Assembly: GCF_000147715.2 (NCBI RefSeq)
Contig: NC_017934.1
Span: 1,798,001-1,862,000, forward strand
Length of the DNA stretch: 64,000 bases
DNA from: Mesotoga prima MesG1.Ag.4.2
GTDB taxonomy: Bacteria; Thermotogota; Thermotogae; Petrotogales; Kosmotogaceae
Direction: 5' to 3'
Shown here one piece after another: positions 1-7,075 of this stretch; the first letter of the stretch is position 1; every line of letters starts with the position of its first letter. The notes under the pieces are model-generated. The model was not told the DNA's origin, searched no databases, and worked only from the letters and a program-made list of their open reading frames with translations. The position numbers were made by a program, and so were the translations under genes.

Positions 1-869
1 CTATCATGGTTCCGTTCGTGACCACATACGGTGATGTCGACAGAGGGAAGCCGCTTGCGAGATATTCCGACGATCATGTTCTTCTTGCGATCAACTATGG
101 CAATTTTGCGAAGACTTATGGACTGGAAGTTGGAAGTCCCGTCTATATGGGTCTAGTCGAGAAGGGGGCTTACAAGGATGAGCTGGAGATAAGACATCTT
201 GTGAGAAGCGACGTAAGGGAAGATTACGCGAGCGATGAGATTTTCGCGAACTTCAGAGAGATTACCCTCGGAGATATTGCTCCAGGTAAGCTTTACAGAT
301 GCTCCCATCCCTCGATAGACGATCCCAGGGCTCCGTACGCATCGGCTCTTATCGAGCAGGCCGGTATCAAGACTGTCATCAATCTCTCCGACTCGGATGA
401 AGAGCTCGCATCAAATCTTGAATACTCGGAGTACTACAAGTCCATCAGCGAGGCCGGCAACCTAATCAATTTGAATATGGGTGTCGATCCTCTCGCAGAC
501 GACTTTGCGAAGAAGCTCGGAGAAGGCCTTAGATTCATGATAGCTCACGAGCCTCCGTACCTGATTCACTGTGTCGAAGGCAAGGATAGGGCCGGAATCG
601 CATCTGCTCTGCTTGGCGCAATCATGAACGCCAAGACCGACGAGATCTATGCCGATTATGTCAAGTCTTACGAGAACTACTATAATGTAGTACCGGGAAC
701 CGCAGCTTACGAAGCAGTAAGAAAGATCATCGTTGATCTCTTCGTTATAATGAACGACGGCAATCCCGTCGACGATCTCAACGTGAAGAGCGTTGCTTTA
801 GACTACCTGACGAAGAAGGCCGGTCTCTCTTACACCGAGATCGCTGCAATTCAGGATATTCTTAGATAG
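1..869 (+). CDS. Tyrosine-phosphatase-like protein with a SAM-hydroxide-adenosyltransferase-like N-terminal segment (5' partial)
   Basis: The reading frame is open to the left edge, so the first visible ATG at 6 need not be the start. The C-terminal ~200 residues carry the protein tyrosine/serine phosphatase signature: an HCVEGKDRAG P-loop, which fits CX5R, followed by helices typical of the Y_phosphatase3 group. The first ~75 residues contain a stretch (LLAINYGNFAKTYGL) that resembles the C-terminal beta-barrel domain of SAM-dependent hydroxide adenosyltransferases, where NYGN-like motifs line the adenosine site. A fusion of these two folds is therefore likely, but most of the N-terminal domain would lie outside the window. 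No signal peptide can be judged. The gene ends in a strong hairpin terminator at 894-914. Phosphatase assignment is firm; the N-terminal domain is inference. Confidence 0.72.
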   Translation, partial: IMVPFVTTYGDVDRGKPLARYSDDHVLLAINYGNFAKTYGLEVGSPVYMGLVEKGAYKDELEIRHLVRSDVREDYASDEIFANFREITLGDIAPGKLYRCSHPSIDDPRAPYASALIEQAGIKTVINLSDSDEELASNLEYSEYYKSISEAGNLINLNMGVDPLADDFAKKLGEGLRFMIAHEPPYLIHCVEGKDRAGIASALLGAIMNAKTDEIYADYVKSYENYYNVVPGTAAYEAVRKIIVDLFVIMNDGNPVDDLNVKSVALDYLTKKAGLSYTEIAAIQDILR

Positions 870-893
870 TTTTATAGAGAGTGTTATTATCGA

Positions 894-922
894 GGGGCGG
901 TCTAGAACCGCCCCTTTTCTTA
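894..922 (+). terminator. Rho-independent terminator after the phosphatase gene
   Basis: A perfect 8-bp GC-rich stem (GGGGCGGT at 894-901 pairs with ACCGCCCC at 907-914) closes a 5-nt loop. TTTTCTT follows at once. It lies 25 bp after the stop codon. Confidence 0.9.
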
Positions 923-944
923 GAGATTATGGTGGTGTTCTAGA

Positions 945-1514
945 ATGTGGGATGCGCTTAATCAGATTGAGCTTTCGGTTATGGATTCGCTTAATGCAGT
1001 TATGTCTGGACAGTTTATGGATCTCTTTCTCTCGTTCATGCTGTTTCTCGAGAGGGGAGCCTTAGTATGGATCCTGCTTACGGTCTTTCTCCTCCTAGAT
1101 AAGAAATACCGTAGGGCAGGTTATATGACTTCGCTGGGACTCGGTATAAGTTTACTGATTGCCTTCGTTATCTTTAAGCCCGTTTTCGGGCGGCTGCGGC
1201 CGCTCGAGTTTATCGAGGGGTATACTATCATCTTTCCAATTCCCGAGACTTATTCCTTTCCGTCTTCTCCGGTTGCCGTCGCTTTTGCCTACACTGCAGT
1301 CTTATGGAACAGCGTCAAAATGCTCAGGGTCCCGCTAGCTCTACTTTCTTCTCTAATAGCTCTGGCAGAGGTTTACGTCTATTTCAGCTATTTCTCGGAT
1401 GTTATTGCCGGTGCCCTTATCGGTATAGCATGCGGAATTCTCACCGTATGGCTCTTCGATAAGTACACTATTATCAAGCCCGAGAGAAACGACAAGTCTG
1501 ACAGCTTAGAGTAA
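945..1514 (+). CDS. PAP2-superfamily-like membrane protein with lost catalytic residues
   Basis: This 189-aa protein has about five hydrophobic segments and the layout of a PAP2/DedA-unrelated lipid phosphatase. Motif 1 is kept: K78-PVFGRL-R85-P86 fits KX6RP. Motif 2, normally PSGH, reads P106-S-S-P109, so the histidine is gone. Motif 3, normally SRX5HX3D, aligns as E142...S148...D152, so both the arginine and the nucleophilic histidine are replaced and only the aspartate remains. The fold and membrane topology look intact and the gene is uninterrupted, so it is not an obvious pseudogene. It is probably a non-catalytic lipid-binding or scaffold descendant of PAP2. The nearest neighbour upstream is terminated separately. 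Confidence 0.72.
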   Translation: MWDALNQIELSVMDSLNAVMSGQFMDLFLSFMLFLERGALVWILLTVFLLLDKKYRRAGYMTSLGLGISLLIAFVIFKPVFGRLRPLEFIEGYTIIFPIPETYSFPSSPVAVAFAYTAVLWNSVKMLRVPLALLSSLIALAEVYVYFSYFSDVIAGALIGIACGILTVWLFDKYTIIKPERNDKSDSLE

Positions 1515-1534
1515 CTACGTTTCTAGTAGGTGAT

Positions 1535-2323
1535 TTACCAGTCGACCGCTGCCCTGAAGAGGTCGGTGTTGCCTGGAACGATTCCCATAAGGGTTCCTGT
1601 AAATGCATATGCGCTGGAAATCGCTACTACTTTACCTCCCCCGATATTGGATGCTACTACAATCGGTATGGGAGGAGTAGCCTCCGGTACATAGGTCACT
1701 TCATCGCCACTGGGTACATAGGTAGTGAAGATTGCAGATGATTCCGCAAAGATCGCGACTGTCGCATTCCCTTCCACAGTAAGCTTGGTAGCCATCATCA
1801 TGGCGATCTTCGCAGAGAGGGTAGATGCAAGCGGGTGGGTCGTGAAGTTATCGGTTGTTATCATCATCTTGTTTCCGCCGATGTTGTTGACGGTATCCGT
1901 TACAAGCCCCCACACAAAACCTATGCCAGTATTGAGGCCGTCGGAAAGAGCATCTAGAAAGAAGGTGCTTGCCGGCGGAACCTCAGCAAGGATATCCATC
2001 ATAATTATCTTGCCTTTTTTGCTGAGCTGTGTTTCCAGTTTGTCTATGTCCGAAGTAGAATAACTAGCGCCGGGCATCGAAAGGATAACTATCGCGTAGT
2101 TCTGCGGTTCAAACCCCTCGACAGAGGAGTATTTGTAGTCGTAACCCTTGGCCGCGAGAATAGCAATTATTCCATCGAAAAATTCGCTCTCTTCCCCTCC
2201 AAATCTGTTTGCATGGGAGTCATCTATAAGAACAATCTTTGGAAGAGGCTTATCTCCCCATATGCATCCCGAAAGAAGAAAGATCAGAACAACTATCATG
2301 AGCGGTACGAAGAAACGTTTCAT
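1535..2323 (-). CDS. Lipoprotein with a glutamine-amidotransferase-like (DUF4350-type) fold
   Basis: The start is the ATG at 2323, preceded by GGAGGTGAG five bases upstream; an ATG 24 bp further out lacks a Shine-Dalgarno. The first ~20 residues form a lipoprotein signal ending in the lipobox LLSGC, so the mature protein should be anchored outside the cytoplasmic membrane. The body opens with a beta strand and a DDSHANRFGG segment, then a Rossmann-like alternation (YAIVILSMPGAS, GKIIMMDILAE), ending in GGGKVVAISSAYAFTG. This resembles class I amidotransferase-like domains used in DUF4350 and ThuA-type proteins, without a visible catalytic Cys-His pair. Function is unknown. The gene converges on the PAP2-like gene, 20 bp apart. 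Confidence 0.6.
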   Translation of the reverse strand: MKRFFVPLMIVVLIFLLSGCIWGDKPLPKIVLIDDSHANRFGGEESEFFDGIIAILAAKGYDYKYSSVEGFEPQNYAIVILSMPGASYSTSDIDKLETQLSKKGKIIMMDILAEVPPASTFFLDALSDGLNTGIGFVWGLVTDTVNNIGGNKMMITTDNFTTHPLASTLSAKIAMMMATKLTVEGNATVAIFAESSAIFTTYVPSGDEVTYVPEATPPIPIVVASNIGGGKVVAISSAYAFTGTLMGIVPGNTDLFRAAVDW

Positions 2324-2347
2324 TTTCTCACCTCCCATCGAGTTCAT

Positions 2348-2837
2348 ACGATTGGAGTCGAAAGTTAGATTATACGCGTTGAAGTATAGGGAATTAAGCT
2401 GGAGAGACGGTAGGCTATTTCTAGTCTAAGAGATTTCCGAATCGAGTCTAAAGAAACTCCATTCAGACGGGAATGTGTACTTGGAAGTGCTTTGTGCTTT
2501 TCATTTAGATACTGAAATAAATCGGACACTTAAATGAATTTCTTCTGTGAATGCTCCGGCATGATCAGGCTACCTTTGAAGGCTGTGTAACAACTCGAAT
2601 CTCAAAATCGGATAATCGATACTTGCCGCAGGATATCGCCTCTGCCGGTTTTAGGACGCCAAAAGAGGTCAGACAATTATGAAGCGAAAAGCCGCCGTGT
2701 ATTTGGCCTTTTCTCTACATCGGATTGACCAGGGTTAGATGATAAGCTGAAGGATTCCTGTGAACTAGGTCTCATTAGTTTATAATGTGTATGCGGAATA
2801 GGCTAGAATTCGATTAAATCACTTTGGGAGTGTTTAT
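2348..2837. other. Intergenic region with a candidate promoter only
   Basis: About 490 bp between divergent genes. I see no coding sequence, tRNA or recognisable riboswitch. The only regulatory-looking element is a TATAAT hexamer near the right end (listed separately). Confidence 0.4.
2758..2786 (+). promoter_or_regulatory. Candidate promoter of the B12-sensor/diguanylate cyclase unit
   Basis: A perfect TATAAT lies at 2781-2786, about 50 bp before the ATG. The -35 position 17 bp upstream is only a poor match (CTGTGA). This is a sequence-match inference. Confidence 0.35.
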
Positions 2838-3944
2838 ATGCAGAGAGTATCGGATGATTTTGGAAAAAATCTGAGTGTTTCAGCCTCGGCGGCTATGGAG
2901 TACGAGTCTCAGGGAGAGAAGATGCTAAAGAGGGTTAACGAGCTTATGGCGGCGAGAGAGGACATTTCTGAACTTCTCGGTATGAATCCGCTATACATAA
3001 TGTATGACAACAACTCGAATCATCTCCAATTCATCTCAAACGTCATTAAGCTGAACGACTACGATCTCCTGGCGAAGTCTCTACCCTGGGTATATAAGAC
3101 TTACACCTCGAGGGATTTCTCTGTCGAATTCTTTCCTGAAGTCTTGAAGGCCTGGATGAAGGCGATAGATGAGTTTCTAACTCCGGAAAGCGCCGCTCAG
3201 GTAATCGAAGTATATCTTGAAATGTTGGATTCACATAATGCGGCTGTAGAACATGCTCAGGAGGGTCTGATCCAGATGAAGGTTGACGAGGACTGGAAGG
3301 CTATCGAGAGGCAAACCGTCTTAGCCCTGCTCACAGGCGATTATAAAAAGCTTAGAGAGATTGCTAACCGTGAAATCAATAGCGAAAAATTGCTCGCCGA
3401 TTTCTATTTGAAGGTAGTTCAGCCTGCAATGTACGAGATAGGTTACCTATGGCAGACCGGTGAGATATCCATTGCCGAGGAACATCTCGCGACTTCTCTT
3501 ATGAATAGGCTTATGGCAAGCACATACAGCATGATCGAGACCGTACCTTCGCACCCCAGAAGAAAGGCCGTTGTGCTCAGTTCGCAGAACGAATACCACG
3601 AGCTTGGAGCAAGGATACTTGCCGACCTTCTTGAACTGAGCGGCTGGAATGTCAGCTATCTCGGAGCAAATACACCGGTGTCCGAAGTGCTCAAGCATCT
3701 GAAGAAGAATCTTCCTTTTTTGCTGGCGATCTCCGTTACGATGTCCTTCAATCTCGATCTCACGAAAAAGCTAATTCAGTCCGTTCACAATGATAGTGAC
3801 TTCAAAACAATGAGGATCATGGTCGGAGGTCTGGTAATCAACGAATCAGAGGATCTCTGGAAGAGACTGGGTGCCGATGGAACTGCCGAATCGGCCGATG
3901 AGGCTATCGAGCTTGCCAAACAATGGTGGAAAGAGCGTGAATGA
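2838..3944 (+). CDS. Cobalamin-binding sensor protein, CarH-like photoreceptor/B12 module without a DNA-binding domain
   Basis: This 368-aa cytoplasmic protein ends in a B12-binding helical cap (about 160-235) plus a Rossmann B12-binding domain (about 242-368). The cap contains W205-X9-E215-H216, the exact Wx9EH spacing that contacts adenosylcobalamin in CarH-type light sensors. The Rossmann part has E252-Y-H254-E-L-G257, a close version of DXHXXG, whose histidine is the lower axial ligand. GANTPVSEVLK and MVGGLVINES match the later core of the fold. The first ~150 residues are helical and do not look like the MerR-type DNA-binding domain of CarH. The stop overlaps the start of a diguanylate cyclase gene by 8 bp, so the sensor probably controls c-di-GMP synthesis. 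Whether light, B12 or redox is sensed is inference. Confidence 0.78.
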   Translation: MQRVSDDFGKNLSVSASAAMEYESQGEKMLKRVNELMAAREDISELLGMNPLYIMYDNNSNHLQFISNVIKLNDYDLLAKSLPWVYKTYTSRDFSVEFFPEVLKAWMKAIDEFLTPESAAQVIEVYLEMLDSHNAAVEHAQEGLIQMKVDEDWKAIERQTVLALLTGDYKKLREIANREINSEKLLADFYLKVVQPAMYEIGYLWQTGEISIAEEHLATSLMNRLMASTYSMIETVPSHPRRKAVVLSSQNEYHELGARILADLLELSGWNVSYLGANTPVSEVLKHLKKNLPFLLAISVTMSFNLDLTKKLIQSVHNDSDFKTMRIMVGGLVINESEDLWKRLGADGTAESADEAIELAKQWWKERE

Positions 3945-4872
3945 GCTAAGAGAGGCTATCCTTTCGAATAAAGATGATTTCTTTTCCGCTCTCGAGAATC
4001 TATCTGGAGCAATCCTTATTCTCTTTGACAACGAAGGCAAGATCCTTGATCACAGCCCCTCTCTGATTTCTTTGGTGGAGAAAAGTGATACTCTCAAAGG
4101 CGAGAATATTTGCAATCTTGTTGTGGACAATTCCCAAGCACTATTGAAGAGATTTGGAGCGAAGCCTGTAAGAATCGGTCTTAGCGATTCAAGATCGAAC
4201 ATTCATCTAGTGAGCGGATTTGTCATGCTTGTCGACGAGTCAAGGAGGCTGTTTCTAGGCGTGAAGATTGGCCTTTCGGCCGGAGACATTATGGAGAGCA
4301 TGTCGAAGGTTACGGATGAGCTCGCATCGCTTACGAGAGAGCTAGCGCGTAAGAACAAAGAGCTTCAGGCTGCAAATAAAGAGATAGAAAGGCTGATGAA
4401 CTGCGACCCGCTGACTGGATTGTCGAACAGACGTGAATTCATGAACAGGCTAGATAAAGAGATAGAGAGCTTATGCTCGACCTGCAAGCCTCTTTCCATA
4501 ATAATGGCAGACATAGACGACTTCAAGAGAGTCAACGATACTAGAGGCCACCCCGAAGGCGACAGAGTTCTACAGCTGTTCGCTGATGTTCTAAACGAAA
4601 TAATCTCACCAAGACGGACTACCGTGAGATACGGTGGCGAGGAATTCATTGTAATGCTTCCCGAAACGACATCAGAAGAGGCTACCGAGATCGCAGAAGA
4701 GGTTCGGAAGAACTTCGAGAGAGAGACTGAGAAAAAGCTCGGATTGACAGTCACGGCCAGCTTCGGGGTCGCCACATTTAAGCCTTCAGACACGAAGTCA
4801 AGCATACTAAAACGTGTCGACGACGCTCTTTATAGTGCAAAATCCGGTGGAAAAAACAGAGTGGTGCGTTGA
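3937..4872 (+). CDS. Diguanylate cyclase with N-terminal PAS-like domain
   Basis: The likely start is GTG at 3937, inside the end of the upstream gene and after GGTGGAAAG; in-frame ATGs further upstream lie deep in the sensor gene. The ~311-aa product has a PAS-like segment (about 20-125; LILFDNEGKILDHSPSLI), a coiled-coil helix (about 135-170) and a GGDEF domain (about 170-311). The active-site loop reads RYGGEEF and the entry motif DPLTGLSNRREF is intact, so it should make c-di-GMP from two GTP. The RxxD product-inhibition site is not visible at the usual place (RRTT instead), so it may not be feedback-inhibited. Translational coupling to the B12 sensor implies a two-protein signalling module. 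Confidence 0.85.
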   Translation: MNELREAILSNKDDFFSALENLSGAILILFDNEGKILDHSPSLISLVEKSDTLKGENICNLVVDNSQALLKRFGAKPVRIGLSDSRSNIHLVSGFVMLVDESRRLFLGVKIGLSAGDIMESMSKVTDELASLTRELARKNKELQAANKEIERLMNCDPLTGLSNRREFMNRLDKEIESLCSTCKPLSIIMADIDDFKRVNDTRGHPEGDRVLQLFADVLNEIISPRRTTVRYGGEEFIVMLPETTSEEATEIAEEVRKNFERETEKKLGLTVTASFGVATFKPSDTKSSILKRVDDALYSAKSGGKNRVVR

Positions 4873-5637
4873 AAGCGGGCATATCTGCTGAAGAAGGCCA
4901 GTTCCCATTGAAACAAGACGCAAGGCGCCGAAAAACATCGGCGGACGCAATGCCGACTCCATTGAGAAGTGATTCTGGGAAGAGCATCCCAGGAAGTGAT
5001 GCGCCGAAAGATCCCGGCGGAAGTGATGCCCGGAGGATCATCCGGGGAAGTGAGGCTGCTTCGCAGGAGGGAAAAAAACCAGTCTGCTGCGCAGGCCAGT
5101 CAAAAGGCGAGAATCGTCGCCGCCAGTGAAGGCTTCGCCTTCGCCAGCACCACCTCACGGGAGAAGAACCGCTGAATGCTGCAAATAGCCGTCCTTGGTC
5201 CTTCGCCCGCGCCAAGAAGCACCGGTTCTTCGTTCCGAGGCTGCGCGTCCAGGTTGGAACCAGATCCCGAAACAAGTTCGGGATGACAATGTGAGGGACT
5301 TCCCAAACGCGCTGCCCGAATAACTTTCTCAATTACAGAAAAACCCTGAATCTATGAGCCTTTTCCGTTCGCGGGACTCCATACCTTGTAATCGATACTC
5401 CGTGCTCGGCGTCATGAACTTGTTTCAGCATCTATGTTCTTCTACAATAAATCGAAAAAGAGTCTTGTCGACAGTTTCCATTGCTCTTGATAGAAGGGAA
5501 ACAGAGCCCACGGCGCTTGTTTACTCCTTAAATGCTTCAATTTAGGTAACTTCTCCGATCAAAAAAATTATACTCATGAGCACTATAGTATAATTGTCTT
5601 GAAAAGAATTGTACTTGCGCACAATTTGGAGGGCAAA
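4873..5637 (+). repeat. Repeat-rich intergenic region, including hairpin array A1 (4917-5180) and a REP-like palindrome
   Basis: No gene is supported here. From 4917 to about 5085 lies a chain of separate inverted repeats joined by near-constant 9-nt linkers: GACGCAAGG, then a CGCCG/CGGCG hairpin, GACGCAATG, then after GAAGTGAT a CTGGGA/TCCCAG hairpin, GAAGTGATG, a CGCCG/CGGCG hairpin, GAAGTGATG, a CCCGG/CCGGG hairpin, GAAGTGAG and a short GCTGCTTCGC hairpin. At 5099-5205 follows a block (GGCGA/TCGCC and GAAGGC/GCCTTC hairpins) repeated almost exactly at 6937-7041 and partly at 24370-24445. A TCCCGAAACAAGTTCGGGA palindrome sits at 5265-5283. The stretch to the Fic gene resembles repeat tails at 36700 and 38700. 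Confidence 0.75.
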
Positions 5638-6786
5638 ATGATACCGGATCAGTTTTCCTCTAATTCACCAGGAAAAGTGAAGAAGATAGTCGGTCCGAGC
5701 TTCACATACTGGGCGTTTGTACCTAATCCCTTACCACCAAAGCTCGTATATGACAATGACCTTCTGTTTTTTCTCGGTGAAGCAAATCGAGCGATGGGAG
5801 AGTTTTCGGGGTTTCTTTCTGGGAGTCCAGGATCGCGATTATTGATCAGGCCTCTCTTTCGCAGGGAAGCCGTTGCTTCGTCACAGATCGAGGGAACGAC
5901 TTCGGACATTGAAGATCTCTACTTTTTTGAAGCTGACCAAAATAGTGTTCCCTTGGCAGATGATGTTCGGGAGGTGTCGAATTATCTAAAGGCACTTGAG
6001 TATGGTCTTGAACGCCTGAAGTCTTTGCCGATTTCAACACGACTTTTCAAGGAGTTACATTCCGTGCTCATGTCGGGAGTGCGCGGAGGCTATTCATATC
6101 CCGGAGAATTAAGGAGAACGCAGAACTGGATTGGAAAACCGGGCTGCACTTTGAATGAAGCTGATTATGTACCCCCACCTCCCGAAGAGCTGAACGATTG
6201 TCTTGGCGAACTGGAGAATTTCATCAACTCTGAATCTAGACTACCTCCACTTGTTAGGTTGGCTTTGGTTCATTATCAGTTTGAAGCCATCCATCCATTT
6301 GTGGACGGAAATGGGAGGGTTGGGAGGCTATTGATCTCTTTACTCAAAACTTATTGGGGACTGATGGATCAACCGGGATTGTATCTCAGCGGCTATTTCG
6401 AAGCTAATCGACAGGAATACTATTCAAGACTGAGAAGCGTAAGCTTTGAGGGCGACTGGAATGGATGGATTTTCTTCTTTCTCAAGGCGATCCTTCAGCA
6501 GTCTGAGCTAGGAAAGAATAAGCTGAAGGAGATCATGGATCTTAGAAGCAACTGGATAGGTCGTCTAAAACCTGTTTCTTCAGCCCTTCCACTAGCGCTA
6601 ATTGATTCTCTATTCGAGAATCCTGTAATTACAATTCCGCTAGCTGCTGAAAGACTAAACGTGACTTACGTTAGCGCCAGAAGGGCGGTCACTGCTTTGT
6701 GTGAGAAGGGAGTCCTTTCACAAACAGATCAAAGCAAATACGGAAAGAAATACATTGCTTCAGAGTTGATTGAGATTGTTAAATGA
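5638..6786 (+). CDS. fic: Fic-family protein adenylyltransferase (class II, self-inhibited)
   Basis: The start is ATG 5638, with GGAGG five bases upstream; a TTG at 5599 in frame has no Shine-Dalgarno. The 382-aa product carries the full Fic core H219-PFVDGNGRVG-R230 (HPFx[D/E]GNGRxxR), which transfers AMP from ATP to target hydroxyls. The N-terminal domain holds S81-S-Q-I-E85-G86, the (S/T)xxxE(G/N) inhibitory helix that blocks the ATP site, so the enzyme is class II and intramolecularly repressed. The C-terminal ~70 residues form a winged-helix-like segment (VTYVSARRAVTALCEKGVL). This matches the widespread Fic/DUF4172-like architecture. The target is unknown. The gene stands alone between repeat blocks, as expected for an accessory cassette. 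Confidence 0.9.
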   Translation: MIPDQFSSNSPGKVKKIVGPSFTYWAFVPNPLPPKLVYDNDLLFFLGEANRAMGEFSGFLSGSPGSRLLIRPLFRREAVASSQIEGTTSDIEDLYFFEADQNSVPLADDVREVSNYLKALEYGLERLKSLPISTRLFKELHSVLMSGVRGGYSYPGELRRTQNWIGKPGCTLNEADYVPPPPEELNDCLGELENFINSESRLPPLVRLALVHYQFEAIHPFVDGNGRVGRLLISLLKTYWGLMDQPGLYLSGYFEANRQEYYSRLRSVSFEGDWNGWIFFFLKAILQQSELGKNKLKEIMDLRSNWIGRLKPVSSALPLALIDSLFENPVITIPLAAERLNVTYVSARRAVTALCEKGVLSQTDQSKYGKKYIASELIEIVK

Positions 6787-7075
6787 AGACTCGTCCTCCA
6801 GAAGTACCAAGTATATTGGAGATGCTGCTTTTGGCAGGAAGCATTCTCAGGTCCACCGTCAAAGGTTCTCCGTCCTCCGAGGAGACTAAGAGCAGAAGTG
6901 ATGCGGCTTTCAGCGGGAAGCACTCAGAAGCCGGTCAAAAGGCGAGAATCATCGCCGCCAGTGAAGGCTTCGCCTTCGCCAGCACCACCTCACGGGAGAA
7001 GAACCGCTGAATGCTGCAAATAGCCGTCCTTGGTCCTTCATGGACCCGTCCTTCGAAGAGCAGTTGCAAGTTGCT
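6787..7075 (+). repeat. Intergenic repeat block before group II intron copy 1
   Basis: No gene. It contains GAAGTGATG followed by a CGGCTTTCAGCGG hairpin near 6895-6925 and a block at 6937-7041 almost identical to 5099-5205. It ends in CAGTTGCAAGTTGCT, the 5' exon of the intron. Confidence 0.7.

Noticed and set aside
2430-2837. Cobalamin or c-di-GMP riboswitch before the B12 sensor
   Set aside because: Neither the B12-box nor the GEMM core motif is visible in the spacer.
4917-5085. CRISPR-like array (constant repeats with variable spacers)
   Set aside because: The constant linkers are only 9 nt, the variable parts are 13-19 nt and self-complementary, and the same units recur at other loci. 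CRISPR repeats are longer and spacers are not palindromes. No cas gene is present.
4778-5332. Minus-strand 184-codon ORF across the repeat array
   Set aside because: It spans the end of the diguanylate cyclase gene and the hairpin array, with no start signal; open only because of repeat composition.
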